From Deltaproteobacteria bacterium (GTDB taxonomy: Bacteria; Desulfobacterota; Desulfomonilia; Desulfomonilales; Desulfomonilaceae), in contig JAJYDQ010000001.1 of the NCBI GenBank assembly GCA_021777225.1, positions 1 through 64,000 on the forward strand: a stretch of 64,000 bases of DNA, read 5' to 3'. The translations under genes and the position numbers were made by a program. Each line of letters opens with the position of its first letter. Position 1 is the first letter of the stretch. Shown here one piece after another: positions 53,695 to 63,999 of this stretch. The notes beneath the pieces were generated by a model that worked only from the letters and a program-made list of their open reading frames with translations, was not told the DNA's origin and did not search any database.

Positions 53695-55974
53695 TTAAGA
53701 AAGCCCGATCCCCAGAAGAGTACCGGTGGTTTTGACAATGAATGCGACAACATATGCCAACACCGTAGTATAGACCATCGCAAATAGCATCCATCGCCAT
53801 TTTCCGGTTTCTCTCTTGATAACAACCAATGTGACAACACAGGGGGCATATAACATAACGAATATTATCAACGTGAAAGCCATCAAAGGATTCCAACCGG
53901 GCTCATGTTTGAGCTGCTCAGAAAGAGTAGGGTATTGTTCCCGTTCAACGGAGCCCATGCTATAGGCTGTTCCCAATGTTGAAACTACAACTTCCTTGGC
54001 GGCAAAGCCTCCCAGAAGGGCTACATTGGTTTTCCAGTCAAACCCAATAGGTTTAAACACCCATACCATCCCCGCTCCGACTCTACCGGCTACGGTGCCC
54101 CTCAATTTTGCGCTTTGTTCTTCATTTTCAAGTCGTAGTTTTTCCTCTTTATACTCGGTGTATTTCAAGGTAAATGGTGTAGAGGGCTGTTTAGCGTCTC
54201 TAGTTTCAGCAGATTGGGAACCTTCAAAATTGTTAAGATCCTGTTGATTCTTTAAAACTGGGCTTACCGCCGGATCAGAGAGGAAACTGGACGTCAGTTT
54301 ATCCTGTTTTTGTTCAAAAAACGCCTTTTGTTCAGACGAAAGCGCGGGAAATGTCATTAACGCCCATATTATTATGGAAACAGCCAATATTACCGTGCCG
54401 GCTTTTTTAAGATACATCCATGTCCGTTCCCATGTGTGTATGAAAAGCCCCTGAAATGTCGGGATTCTGTATGGCGGTAACTCGAGCACGAATGGGGCGG
54501 ATGGCCCAGACAGAACTGTGGAACGAATGGTCCTTCCCGCCAAAAGGACCATCATCCATGATATTAATGTGAGCAAAAACATTATAGCGGCACGATTTCC
54601 AGGGAAAAAGGCTCCAATTAACAGAGCGTATACGGGCAATTTCGCCCCACAATTCATTAGAGGCGCGACCAGTATTGTAACCAACCGTTCTTTTGGTTCT
54701 TTCATGGTCCGGGTGGCCATTATCCCCGGGACAGCGCAACCGCCGGCAATTCCTCCAGCCACCATGAGAGCAAGCATTGAAGCGCCATGCAACCCAAACC
54801 CACGTAGGACTCGATCAAGCATAAAAGCGATGCGAGCCATATATCCCGTGTCTTCCAGTATCGCGATTGCGAAAAACATGAAGGCTATTAATGGGGTAAA
54901 CCCTAATACTCCGCCCACCCCTTTAATCATTCCACTCACTATTAATGATTTCAAAAGTCCTTCAGGTAGAATAGTGGCAACACTGTCTCCAAGCCATGAA
55001 AAGAAGGAATCAAAATATTTTACCAAAGGAGCGCTGCCATTGAAGGTAAAAATGTAAACGGAATAAAGAACTGCAAGCAGGATTAAAGGTCCTAACAAAC
55101 GGTTGGTAAGAACTTTGTCGATTGATTCGCTTAAATTTACCCTATCAGTTCGTTCGACTTGAACTGTTTGCTTGATAGCGCCGGATATGAACCCATACCT
55201 GGCGTCTGCAAGAACTATCTCAGGGCTGTCGCCAAAAATATTGTTCAGGTGAGATCGGCTCTTTTCGACCTGCTCCATGATTTTGGCCCTGTGATCAAGA
55301 TTGTCGATCTTTTTAATGATTTCTGTATCACCCTCGAGTAGCTTTACGGAAACCCAACGTGTGTTCACAGCGTCGGATGAAAAACTGTTCGCACAAAGCA
55401 GACCCTGAATTTTACAAAGTTCGTCTTCAACTTCCAGCCCATATGTGAATCTGGTGAAATCCTCCGGTGCTTGCGGTTTTTCCACTTCTGAGATTATGGT
55501 GTCTACCAGAATATCCATACCGATTCCCTTTTTCCCATTTGTAGGAACAACAGGGACATCGGTTAAACTCGAGAAATGGGTTTCATCAATTATTATGCCG
55601 CGACCGCGGGCGACATCGATCATATTGAGGGCAAGGATTATTTTACATCCCATTTCCAGTAACTGAACGGAAAGATACAAATTTCTCTCAAGATTAGAAG
55701 CGTCAACAACGTTGACAACCAGATCGGGCATGGAATCGACAATGAAATTCCGGGCGATAATTTCTTCCAGAGAAAAAGCTGTTAACGAATATGTTCCTGG
55801 TAGATCTACTATATGAATTTCCCGCCCTTTATGTTTTAAAGTCCCTTCTTTTTTTTCCACCGTAACACCGGGCCAGTTGCCTACATGCTGTCGAGCGCCG
55901 GTCAATGCGTTAAAAATCGTGGTCTTCCCTGCATTAGGGTTTCCGGCCAAAGCCACAGTGATCTTCTGTTTCAT
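53695..55974 (-). CDS. feoB: Ferrous iron transport protein B
   Basis: 759 residues from ATG 55974 (AAGGA upstream), shorter by 11 codons than the maximal frame and starting at the family N terminus MKQKITVALAGNPNAGKTT. G-domain: GNPNAGKTT, DLPGTYSL (G3), NMID (G4). The membrane region has two gate motifs, VAGGIAGGCAVPGIMATRTM and FAAKEVVVSTLGTAYSMG. A long insert around residues 560-625 with charged sequence is notable. It takes up Fe(II) with FeoA. Ten bases separate feoA's stop from this start. Confidence 0.97.
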   Translation of the reverse strand: MKQKITVALAGNPNAGKTTIFNALTGARQHVGNWPGVTVEKKEGTLKHKGREIHIVDLPGTYSLTAFSLEEIIARNFIVDSMPDLVVNVVDASNLERNLYLSVQLLEMGCKIILALNMIDVARGRGIIIDETHFSSLTDVPVVPTNGKKGIGMDILVDTIISEVEKPQAPEDFTRFTYGLEVEDELCKIQGLLCANSFSSDAVNTRWVSVKLLEGDTEIIKKIDNLDHRAKIMEQVEKSRSHLNNIFGDSPEIVLADARYGFISGAIKQTVQVERTDRVNLSESIDKVLTNRLLGPLILLAVLYSVYIFTFNGSAPLVKYFDSFFSWLGDSVATILPEGLLKSLIVSGMIKGVGGVLGFTPLIAFMFFAIAILEDTGYMARIAFMLDRVLRGFGLHGASMLALMVAGGIAGGCAVPGIMATRTMKEPKERLVTILVAPLMNCGAKLPVYALLIGAFFPGNRAAIMFLLTLISWMMVLLAGRTIRSTVLSGPSAPFVLELPPYRIPTFQGLFIHTWERTWMYLKKAGTVILAVSIIIWALMTFPALSSEQKAFFEQKQDKLTSSFLSDPAVSPVLKNQQDLNNFEGSQSAETRDAKQPSTPFTLKYTEYKEEKLRLENEEQSAKLRGTVAGRVGAGMVWVFKPIGFDWKTNVALLGGFAAKEVVVSTLGTAYSMGSVEREQYPTLSEQLKHEPGWNPLMAFTLIIFVMLYAPCVVTLVVIKRETGKWRWMLFAMVYTTVLAYVVAFIVKTTGTLLGIGLS

Positions 55975-55984
55975 ACATGAATCC

Positions 55985-56299
55985 TTAAGCAGCGAGTTCA
56001 GGTTCATTCATCAAAATGTGAGCCGCCTGTTTTTTGCGCAAGGTTATATGATAACCCTTGACCACAAATTCCATGGGATCATTTAGGGGAGCGTATTTAA
56101 CTACCTGGATTTCTGTTCCTCTAACAAATCCCATTTCCATCAAGCGAAGTCGAAAATCAGGATCTCCACAGACCTGGACTATTTTCCCTTTCTGTCCCGG
56201 TTTGTAATTCGACAATTTGACCGTGTTCTGTGCGAGACAATTATGATCAACTAAAGAAACACAGTTTATGCATTTTTTTTGAGATACTCTAGGGCTCAT
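55985..56299 (-). CDS. feoA: Ferrous iron transport protein A with Cys-rich N-terminal extension
   Basis: 104 residues from ATG 56299 (GAGGA upstream). The SH3-like FeoA core is KPGQKGKIVQVCGDPDFRLRLMEMGFVRGTEI and VVKYAPLNDPMEFVVKGYHI. The first 25 residues, KKCINCVSLVDHNCLAQ, add a Cys-x2-Cys and another Cys that may bind iron or another metal. FeoA regulates or assists FeoB. The feoAB promoter candidate is TTGACA (56391-56396) and TAAACA (56368-56373) on the minus strand, 17 bp apart. Confidence 0.92.
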   Translation of the reverse strand: MSPRVSQKKCINCVSLVDHNCLAQNTVKLSNYKPGQKGKIVQVCGDPDFRLRLMEMGFVRGTEIQVVKYAPLNDPMEFVVKGYHITLRKKQAAHILMNEPELAA

Positions 56300-56367
56300 T
56301 TTGACTAATCCTCCGAGGCCGTATCTTAGAGCCGACAAGGCTATTTTTGTTAGATGCGTCGAACATA

Positions 56368-56396
56368 TGTTTAACCCTCATATAAAATATTGTCAA
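56368..56396 (-). promoter_or_regulatory. Candidate feo promoter
   Basis: Minus strand TTGACA (56391-56396), 17-bp spacer and TAAACA (56368-56373), 69 bp upstream of the feoA start. I see no canonical Fur box overlapping it, so iron regulation by Fur is not evident by eye. Confidence 0.45.
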
Positions 56397-56626
56397 GTCA
56401 ACTTTAGCAATAATCTTCTAAGGGGTCATTAAAATCTTGAGTAACTTTGTCGTAAACCTGAAAAGCACTTCAAAAACACACTCAACAAATAACATTTCAG
56501 TTCGAAAGTCCTGCGCCACTTTTCATCCACTAATTCTTTGTAAGAAGAGTCAGAAAATGCTATTTCAATAAAACAAACACATTCGAATGTTGGGAAAAAA
56601 TTCGGCCCCGGATTTTGGAGTCAAAT

Positions 56627-57571
56627 ATGAAAACGGTTGTTGTCAGTGGTGGAGCAGGCTTCATTGGTAGCCATCTCATAGAAAGCCTTTTGAGCAAAGG
56701 ATATTGCGTCCTGTGTCTTGACAATATGTTTACGGGTAGCAAGAAAAATATAGCGCCGTTTAAGGACCATCCGCAATTTGAGTTTATCAGGCATGACGTA
56801 GTGGTCCCCATATTGCTGGAAGCTGATGAAATTTACCACTTAGCGTGTCCGGCTTCACCTGTTCATTATCAAAATAATCCTATAAAGACCCTTAAAACAT
56901 CTGTAATCGGAACTTTGAATATGTTAGGCCTGGCCAAGAGAATCAAAGCCAGGTTTCTCCTGGCATCTACCTCCGAAGTTTATGGTGACCCGGAAATTCA
57001 TCCTCAAACTGAAAGTTATCATGGAAACGTTAATCCCGTGGGCCCCAGGGCCTGCTACGACGAAGGAAAACGAGCGGCTGAAACACTAACCGTAGGTTAT
57101 AGGGATTACAACAATACCAATGTTGGGATAGCCAGAATTTTCAACACATATGGTCCCAGGATGCTGCCAAATGATGGTCGGGTAGTTAGTAATTTTATTT
57201 GTCAGGCCCTGCGTGGACAAGACATCACCATTTACGGAGAGGGTTCTCAAACTAGATCATTCTGTTTCATCAGTGATATGGTCACTGGCTTGACCAAATT
57301 GATGGAAAGCGTTCAGCCAGGCCCAATTAATTTAGGCAATCCCCACGAAGTTACTATAAAAGAACTGGCGGAAACCATCCTGAAGTTGATTGGGACGGAC
57401 AAATCCAAGATCGTTTACAAAGACCTCCCTAAAGATGATCCTACAAGGAGACGTCCGGACATATCCCTCGCTAAGAAGGCCTTGAACTGGGATCCCAAGA
57501 TACCTCTGGAAGACGGCCTGAAGGCGACCATAGCCTATTTTAAAGAAGAACTGGGAATCAAGAATGGCTGA
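56627..57571 (+). CDS. UDP-glucuronate decarboxylase-like SDR (UDP-xylose synthase)
   Basis: 314 residues from ATG 56627 (GGAG eight bases upstream; an alternative TTG lies at 56615). Extended-SDR motifs: [40 protein letters not shown], the SEVYGDP / YDEGKRAAE (Tyr-x3-Lys) catalytic segment and [21 protein letters not shown]. The ACPASP-YQ pattern is typical of UXS. It would make UDP-xylose for cell-surface glycans. The membrane-protein gene that follows overlaps it by eight bases. Confidence 0.88.
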   Translation: MKTVVVSGGAGFIGSHLIESLLSKGYCVLCLDNMFTGSKKNIAPFKDHPQFEFIRHDVVVPILLEADEIYHLACPASPVHYQNNPIKTLKTSVIGTLNMLGLAKRIKARFLLASTSEVYGDPEIHPQTESYHGNVNPVGPRACYDEGKRAAETLTVGYRDYNNTNVGIARIFNTYGPRMLPNDGRVVSNFICQALRGQDITIYGEGSQTRSFCFISDMVTGLTKLMESVQPGPINLGNPHEVTIKELAETILKLIGTDKSKIVYKDLPKDDPTRRRPDISLAKKALNWDPKIPLEDGLKATIAYFKEELGIKNG

Positions 57572-58577
57572 AACTAAAGGAGGAAATTCGAAACGCAATG
57601 CTCTAATTATAATTGGCGGCATTCTGGGTCTGTTTTTTTTATGGCTTGCCTTTCGTGATATTTCCCTGGTTGATTTGGAAGATGGCGTGAGGAAGATGAA
57701 GGTATGGTATCTGCTACCATGCCTTGTATTGGCAATCTCCTGTCAATTCGTACGAGCAATAAGATTTGGAGTGATTCTAAGCCCATTTTGTTCATTAGAT
57801 GTCAAATCTCTTTGGGATTTACTTAATATCTGGGCGGCCGCGAACATGATATTACCGGCCAGACTGGGAGAACTTGTCAGGCCCTATCTTCTCCAACAAA
57901 AGGGGGCCTCGTTTTCCAGTGTCTTCGGTTCAGTAATGGTCGAAAGGTTTTTTGATCTGTCCGGTTTGTTATTACTTCTTGGCGTTGTTCTGCTAAAAAC
58001 CCCTGACGCTCCTCCCAGATTTTCTTTTTTGGGAATATTTTTGCTTATATGTCTCGTATTAGGTTACGTGCTTGTGCTCATAATTTTGACAAAACGAGCT
58101 ATAGCTCTTTCTTTTTTTAATAGAATTTTTTCAATATTACCGAGTAAGGCAGGGACATTTATTCAAGGCGTTTTTGAAAAGTTGATAGACGGCCTGGGCA
58201 TCATGGCCAGTCCTAAACAGGCCCTCATCATTTTCTTGTATTCCGTTTTTTTATGGCTGTTATTCTCTTCGACTACTTATCTATTTTTACTGGCGTTTTC
58301 TATTGACGCCCCATTTCTTGTAGCTGTAACAATCCAGCTTTTTATAGCTTTAGGCGTTGCGCTTCCTTCGGCTCCCGGTTTCATAGGAACTTTCCATGCG
58401 GCCGGCCGATACGCTCTGGCCCTATTTGGTATAGGCGCGATAGTAGCGGTGTCGTTCGCGACTGTTTATCACCTGTTCAGTTTGGTTGTTTGCATTAGTT
58501 TAGGTCTAATTTCTTATCTTACGAGCGATTTTCGGTTGGACCAGAAGATTTTTTCCGGTAGCGAAAGTAGTTCTTAA
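57564..58577 (+). CDS. Flippase-like integral membrane protein (UPF0104/AglD family)
   Basis: 337 residues with about eight transmembrane helices. Sequence GARLGEL-like segment appears as [19 protein letters not shown] near residue 95-113, then [18 protein letters not shown], and [19 protein letters not shown] in the C-terminal half: hallmarks of the lysylphosphatidylglycerol synthase transmembrane/AglD family. Members are implicated in lipid or glycolipid handling. It overlaps the UXS gene, suggesting a joint role in surface glycan or lipid-linked sugar metabolism. bioA starts 11 bp later. Confidence 0.85.
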   Translation: MAETKGGNSKRNALIIIGGILGLFFLWLAFRDISLVDLEDGVRKMKVWYLLPCLVLAISCQFVRAIRFGVILSPFCSLDVKSLWDLLNIWAAANMILPARLGELVRPYLLQQKGASFSSVFGSVMVERFFDLSGLLLLLGVVLLKTPDAPPRFSFLGIFLLICLVLGYVLVLIILTKRAIALSFFNRIFSILPSKAGTFIQGVFEKLIDGLGIMASPKQALIIFLYSVFLWLLFSSTTYLFLLAFSIDAPFLVAVTIQLFIALGVALPSAPGFIGTFHAAGRYALALFGIGAIVAVSFATVYHLFSLVVCISLGLISYLTSDFRLDQKIFSGSESSS

Positions 58578-58588
58578 CAGGAGAAGAT

Positions 58589-59932
58589 ATGAGGGACTGG
58601 ACTAATCTCGACAAGAACTACATATGGCATCCTTTCACACAAATGAAGGACTGGCTCCAATCCGACAATCTTGTTATCGAGCGGGGCGAAGGCGTTTACT
58701 TATATGACACTGACGGAAATAAATATCTGGATGGGATTTCGTCCCTGTGGGTCAACATACATGGACATAGAAAAAAGGAAATTGATGAAGCTATAATAGA
58801 CCAGCTTCATGAGCTGGCTCATTCTACGCTTCTTGGTTTAGGCGTAGTGCCTTCAATAGAATTGGCTGAGAGGCTGGTTAGAATAACCCCGGACAATCTC
58901 AGGAAAGTATTTTACTCGGATTCCGGGTCAACAGCGGTAGAGATTGCGCTAAAAATTGCCTTTCAGTACTGGAAAAACAAAGGTCACGAAAACAAAAAAC
59001 TGTTTGTGAGTCTGGATCAGGCATACCACGGCGACACCATTGGATCGGTAAGCCTTGGCGCAATAGACCTCTTTCACAGCATATTTCATCCACTTCTTTT
59101 TCATACTCTGGTTATTCCAACGCCCTTCCCATATATGAGTCCTGAATTTACGCCCGACGAACTAAAGGAAAATTGCCTGAACGATTTCCGGAAAATCGCT
59201 TCAGAGCGTGGGGCGGAGATAGCTGCGCTCATAGTCGAGCCCCGAGTACAGGGCGCTGCTGGCATGATTGTACATCCCAAAGGTTTTCTAAAGGGTTTGG
59301 AATCGATCTGCAGGGAAAACGAAATTCTGATGATTTGTGACGAGGTCGCAACTGGTTTCGGAAGAACAGGGACCATGTTCGCGTGTGAACAAGAGGATGT
59401 TAGACCTGATTTAATGTGCCTCGCTAAAGGAATGACGGGGGGGTATTTGCCGTTAGCCGCAACAATGGTGAGCAATCAAATTTTTGAAGCTTTTCTGGGA
59501 AATCACACGGAATACAAAACGTTCTTTCACGGTCATAGTTATACGGGAAATGCTTTAGCCTGCTCAGCGGCGATCGCGTGCCTGGACATTTTTGATCGTG
59601 ATCAAGTTTTGGAACGGCTCAACCCTAAAATCAAATTTCTGAGGAATTGCCTTGCAGATCGACTGACCAATTTGGATCACGTTGGAGACATCAGACAATG
59701 TGGTTTTATGGTTGGTATAGAACTCGTTGAAAACAAGCTATTGAGAAAACCATTTCCCGCTGAACTCCGAATAGGGGCTAAGGTAACTCGATACGCGCGC
59801 AATTGCGGAGTAATTTTGAGACCTCTCGGCGATGTGGTCGTTATACTGCCGCCATTGAGTATTGAAAACAGTGAAATTGAAACAATTGTCGAAGCTACTG
59901 AAAAATCGATAAAGGAAATTTGTCAAATCTGA
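58589..59932 (+). CDS. bioA: Adenosylmethionine-8-amino-7-oxononanoate transaminase
   Basis: 447 residues, full length. Class III aminotransferase: IWHPFTQMKDW at the N terminus (BioA-specific), YSDSGSTAVEIALKIAFQYW, CDEVATGFGRTGTMFACE and the PLP lysine in CLAKGMTGGYLPLAAT. It makes 7,8-diaminopelargonate from KAPA with SAM as amino donor. AGGAGA lies seven bases before the ATG. bioD follows after three bases, so the pair forms a biotin operon; bioB and bioF must lie elsewhere. Confidence 0.96.
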   Translation: MRDWTNLDKNYIWHPFTQMKDWLQSDNLVIERGEGVYLYDTDGNKYLDGISSLWVNIHGHRKKEIDEAIIDQLHELAHSTLLGLGVVPSIELAERLVRITPDNLRKVFYSDSGSTAVEIALKIAFQYWKNKGHENKKLFVSLDQAYHGDTIGSVSLGAIDLFHSIFHPLLFHTLVIPTPFPYMSPEFTPDELKENCLNDFRKIASERGAEIAALIVEPRVQGAAGMIVHPKGFLKGLESICRENEILMICDEVATGFGRTGTMFACEQEDVRPDLMCLAKGMTGGYLPLAATMVSNQIFEAFLGNHTEYKTFFHGHSYTGNALACSAAIACLDIFDRDQVLERLNPKIKFLRNCLADRLTNLDHVGDIRQCGFMVGIELVENKLLRKPFPAELRIGAKVTRYARNCGVILRPLGDVVVILPPLSIENSEIETIVEATEKSIKEICQI

Positions 59933-59935
59933 TCT

Positions 59936-60649
59936 ATGAACGGCATCTTTGTAACAGGCACTGATACAGGTGTGGGCAAAAGCGTAATCACGGCTGGGTT
60001 GACCAGCCTGTTGCGCAAAAGAGGCGTGGACTGTGTTGCTCTGAAACCGGTAGAAACGGGCTGTAAATTCAATTGTGGCGAGTTGTTTCCTGAAGATGGC
60101 CATTTCCTGTGGCGCGCCTCTCAAGAAAGCATAAGTTTAGATGATGTAACGCCGTTTCGTTTTTCGCTACCGGCGTCGCCCTACCGTGCGGCTGCTTTGC
60201 AAGTCAGTCGCCTTAGGATATCCGACATTGTTGAACATATCCTGGCAATCGGAGAAGTCCATGATCTTGTAATCGTGGAAGGCGCAGGAGGTTTGTTTGC
60301 GCCTATTGAGGAAAATGGCGCATTTGTTGATCTTATTAGAAAGTTGAGTTTCCCGGTTGTTTTAGTGGCGCGTTTGAAATTAGGAACTATAAATCACACA
60401 ATGCTGAGTGTCGAAGCTCTTACCACAAGAAACCTGAACATCTCGAGTGTGATTCTATCAAAATGCGACAGGGAAGAAGGGCCTGAAGAGCAATATACTC
60501 CAAACGACATTAAGCGAATGATCGGAAACATCCCATTTTGCCAGTTTCCGTTCATTAACGGGAATATATTGGACAATCCGCTCGAAATTGGAGCAATAAT
60601 GGAAAAAGTCTTGGGGAGAGAAAGTTTTATAGAACAGTTTATATCTTGA
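59936..60649 (+). CDS. bioD: Dethiobiotin synthetase
   Basis: 237 residues. P-loop GTDTGVGKSVITAGL at the N terminus, KPVETGC switch segment, EGAGGLFAPIEENG and the ATP-binding end LSKCDREEG. It carboxylates 7,8-diaminopelargonate to dethiobiotin using ATP. Located three bases after bioA. It is convergent with ftsK, 42 bp between stops. Confidence 0.95.
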   Translation: MNGIFVTGTDTGVGKSVITAGLTSLLRKRGVDCVALKPVETGCKFNCGELFPEDGHFLWRASQESISLDDVTPFRFSLPASPYRAAALQVSRLRISDIVEHILAIGEVHDLVIVEGAGGLFAPIEENGAFVDLIRKLSFPVVLVARLKLGTINHTMLSVEALTTRNLNISSVILSKCDREEGPEEQYTPNDIKRMIGNIPFCQFPFINGNILDNPLEIGAIMEKVLGRESFIEQFIS

Positions 60650-60691
60650 ATTACTCATAAAGCCTGCTGCCAAAAATTGTCCTATGACCAA

Positions 60692-63352
60692 TTATTCCCT
60701 GTCGGGTATGTGGTCCAAGGATAGCGCCAGGACCTCTCTGGGACGACTGGTACCGTCAGATGGGCCAATCAAATTTTGAGCTTCCATTGTTTCTATAATT
60801 CTGGCCGCACGATTGTAGCCTATTCTCATATGCCGCTGGATCAATGAAATGGAAGCGTGGCCTACCCGTGTGACTAGAGCGACAGCTTCATCATATTTTT
60901 CATCATCGATAGAATCTACGCCTGCGCTGACCCCACCATCGGACCCATTTACGATATTGGATATTTCAGAAAGGTAGACCGGTGAACGCTGAGCCTTCGT
61001 AAAATCTGCGATTCGCCGTATTTCATTTTCCGAGACAAAAGCTCCATGAAGCCTCAGCAGTTTCGAAGTGCCGGGAGGCAAGAATAACATGTCTCCCATT
61101 CCAAGCAGATTTTCGGCTCCAACTGTGTCTATGATAGTCCTGGAATCTGGTTTTGCCGAGACCTGAAATGAAATTCTGGCAGGGAAGTTGGCTTTGATAA
61201 TACCCGTGATAACGTCAACAGAAGGTCGCTGAGTAGCCAGGATTAGGTGGATCCCTGCCGCTCTTGCCATTTGGGCTAACCGGGCTATGGAAATTTCTAT
61301 GTCTTTTGCAGCCACCATCATCAGTTCTGCGAGTTCATCGACTATGATAATTAGATAGGGTAGTTTTTGGGGCGGTTCTTCCTCTTCAGAGGCGGTTATT
61401 GCCCCTGCCTGGACTTGTTGATTGTAACCTTCAATATTTTTGGCGCCTGCCTTGCTAAGTAAATCGTAACGTCTCTCCATTTCCCTGATGGCCCAACTTA
61501 ACACCTTGGGGACCTTGTCCGGGTCAGTCACAACCGGATAGATCAAATGAGGGATATCCTGATAATATGAGAGTTCAAGTTTCTTGGGGTCAACCATTAT
61601 AAATTTGACTTCATCAGGTGAATAACTCATTAACCAGGAGCAGATAAGACTGTTAAGACCAACTGATTTTCCGGTTCCAGTAGCCCCGGCAATCAAAAGA
61701 TGCGGCATTCTCGCTAGACTTGACGCAAAGGGCTCCCCGTCAATACATTTTCCCAAGGCCATTTTAAGAGGAGAACTAGAAGATTTGAAAACTGAGGATT
61801 CTATTATCTCCCTAAAGTAAACAATTTCTCTATACAGATTTGGGACTTCAATTCCAACGGTGTCCTTCCCCGGTATAGGCGCTACCACTCTAGTAGAGCC
61901 GGACTTCAAGGCCATTGCCAGATCGTCGGCTGTGTTGAGTACCCGCCTCAAAGGAATGCCGGGCGCAAGAGTGATCTCGTACATGGTAATAACAGGACCG
62001 GGATGAATCTCAACTACCTGTCCCCTAATTCCCAGATCAGCAAGTTTCTGTTCCAATATTGCAGCGTTAGTCTCCAGCAATTTCTCATCCACATATCTTT
62101 TGGATATTTCGGGAACATCCAGAAGATCTGCCGGCGGCAAACGATAATCTGATTCAACTGAACAGGAATTTTGATGATGAATCATCGGGGCGATCTCAGC
62201 GTCAGCTCTTTTGGTGACTCTAATGGATCTGCCTGGGTTTGCTTCTGGTAAAGGTCCTCCGGCGGGACTATCTTCCTGAGGCCCAATTTTGAAGCTTTGA
62301 CTTAACTCTTCAGGTTGCTCCAGGTCATCTTCTACTGCGAATTCTTCTGTTTGTCTGTCAATTGTGAACTCCAAACTAGGTTCAGAAAGTTCAATTGATT
62401 TCCATGGAACAGGAACAGCTTTACTTACAGTGATCCTTGGATTTTTGGAATCTGCAGCCTTTGTGCTGGAATTTTCAAGAGGTGTTTCAGAAAATTGATC
62501 TCCAGAAGTTATCGGCATATCGCCTGATGGCAAGAAAGAAAGTCTTTCCCAGCCATAAACTTCCAGTGGTCCGTTTTCAATTGTCTCATGTTCGAATAAG
62601 ACTGGAGCAAGGGTATCCTGAGAATCAACTGTGGAGAAAATCAATTTCTGTTTTTCAAGTCTTCGTCGCCGTATGAATGAAACACTCTTGCTAAATATCG
62701 CATTCGTAAAAGATTTCAGCTTGTCTTTAATGACCAAGTTTATAAACTGTAAACCCCTAGCCGAAGGGAAGCAGATTTGAATCAATTTGAACAAAGATCC
62801 CTTTGTCAATTCCAGTGTGCTTATCAAAAGGACTGTAAGACTGATTACGAGACTCCCAACCTGACCAAAAAACTTGAACAAACCAGCGTTTACAAGGCTC
62901 CCCACCGCGCCGCCCGGATGAAGTGGAGAGAAATTCAAGATTTTCAAATTCGGAAATCGATCAATTAATGCGCACAAGATCAGTGTGAGGCTTATAAAAC
63001 TTACATAATCCCAGAAGCGCGCCGGTTTTGCCACAGTCTGGTTGAAACAGCGGACCGCCATCATGAGGAAGAACAAAGGAATAAAAAGTGAACAAACACC
63101 TACAAACTGAGCTAACGCGTCAGCTATATGTGAACCAATCAACCCGCAAAGATTGTATGTATAGGGACGAGTAGTGACGACATTGAAAGACGGGTCTTTG
63201 GGATCATATGAAACGAGACACACCAGCAGGAAAACACCACATGCGAACCAAATAATGGCTTTTAAGTCAGTTCTGCCAAGTTTCGTCGGATGAGACTCGA
63301 TTCCGGGAATTTTCTTGAACAGTTGTTTGTTCTCCAGCGTATTTGAAGCCAT
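60692..63352 (-). CDS. ftsK: DNA translocase FtsK
   Basis: 886 residues from ATG 63352, which has GAGG nine bases upstream; a form six codons longer (63370) lacks a site. N-terminal four transmembrane helices (about residues 30-180), a charged linker to about 430, then the motor: Walker A AGATGTGKSVGLN, FIMVDPKKLELSYY, Walker B LIIIVDELAELMM, LATQRPSVDVITGIIKANFP. The C-terminal gamma domain (EAVALVTRVGHASISLIQRHM and GYNRAARIIETME) reads KOPS-like sites. It pumps chromosome dimers through the septum and activates XerCD. Confidence 0.96.
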   Translation of the reverse strand: MASNTLENKQLFKKIPGIESHPTKLGRTDLKAIIWFACGVFLLVCLVSYDPKDPSFNVVTTRPYTYNLCGLIGSHIADALAQFVGVCSLFIPLFFLMMAVRCFNQTVAKPARFWDYVSFISLTLILCALIDRFPNLKILNFSPLHPGGAVGSLVNAGLFKFFGQVGSLVISLTVLLISTLELTKGSLFKLIQICFPSARGLQFINLVIKDKLKSFTNAIFSKSVSFIRRRRLEKQKLIFSTVDSQDTLAPVLFEHETIENGPLEVYGWERLSFLPSGDMPITSGDQFSETPLENSSTKAADSKNPRITVSKAVPVPWKSIELSEPSLEFTIDRQTEEFAVEDDLEQPEELSQSFKIGPQEDSPAGGPLPEANPGRSIRVTKRADAEIAPMIHHQNSCSVESDYRLPPADLLDVPEISKRYVDEKLLETNAAILEQKLADLGIRGQVVEIHPGPVITMYEITLAPGIPLRRVLNTADDLAMALKSGSTRVVAPIPGKDTVGIEVPNLYREIVYFREIIESSVFKSSSSPLKMALGKCIDGEPFASSLARMPHLLIAGATGTGKSVGLNSLICSWLMSYSPDEVKFIMVDPKKLELSYYQDIPHLIYPVVTDPDKVPKVLSWAIREMERRYDLLSKAGAKNIEGYNQQVQAGAITASEEEEPPQKLPYLIIIVDELAELMMVAAKDIEISIARLAQMARAAGIHLILATQRPSVDVITGIIKANFPARISFQVSAKPDSRTIIDTVGAENLLGMGDMLFLPPGTSKLLRLHGAFVSENEIRRIADFTKAQRSPVYLSEISNIVNGSDGGVSAGVDSIDDEKYDEAVALVTRVGHASISLIQRHMRIGYNRAARIIETMEAQNLIGPSDGTSRPREVLALSLDHIPDRE

Positions 63353-63670
63353 GCAAGGTGTCCTCGCCATTGTTTCGAAAAGGCTCAGTTCCTCATGGAG
63401 CGATATCCAAACAAATTATTTAATTTGTTATACAATAAATAATAACATAATCATAAAGCTGTTTCAATAACATAGTCCGTTTATTTAGTTTATAAAGAAA
63501 ACCCGAAACATTATATGATCATAATGCGTTGTTATCAAACTACATTATAGAAACACAAAAATAGAATAGAATCTATTCTGGTTGGGATCGAATAACAAAA
63601 TCTTCAGTTCACATTTCCTACTAAAATGGTTACAATGAAATTAAAGACTATCTTGAAAAGGTTGTCAGTC

Positions 63671-63829
63671 ATGATTTATGAACATGGATGCGAAAAATGC
63701 GATGCTGGTTGCACGGGTAGACACAATGCGGAGCAACGTTCTGAGGAAATAAAAGCCGGGCCTTATTTGCTTTTAAGTGGGGCGCTTATTTTAGTTATAA
63801 GTGTCATCGTGAAATGGTTATTCTATTAG
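63671..63829 (+). CDS. Small Cys-rich membrane protein
   Basis: 52 residues from ATG 63671 (a longer frame starts at 63626). The N terminus has CEKCDAGCTGRHNAEQ, three Cys near a His, and the C terminus is a hydrophobic helix GPYLLLSGALILVISVIVKWLF. Nothing more is known to me. It lies in an AT-rich region between ftsK and the partial gene at the window's right end. Confidence 0.4.
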   Translation: MIYEHGCEKCDAGCTGRHNAEQRSEEIKAGPYLLLSGALILVISVIVKWLFY

Positions 63830-63867
63830 AAATAGAATGGTAGACAAATGATGGTGATGTTGTGACT

Positions 63868-63999
63868 CTAGACAGGTTTTACAAAAATTTTCAAGGCGTC
63901 GTTTTTATTAATAGTAACGTGGTAACCGTTTATGTTTAGATTTAAATCACGAGACGATTCTTTTACTGATTCAATCTCAACAGTGACACCTTCTGTTAA
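63868..63999 (-). CDS. C-terminal fragment of an unidentified protein
   Basis: The last 43 codons of a gene that begins beyond the right edge, ending TAG at 63868-63870. The peptide reads TEGVTVEIESVKESSRDLN and GYHVTINKNDALKIFVKPV, with alternating hydrophobics suggesting a beta-rich tail. No family is recognisable from this length. Confidence 0.5.
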   Translation of the reverse strand, partial: LTEGVTVEIESVKESSRDLNLNINGYHVTINKNDALKIFVKPV

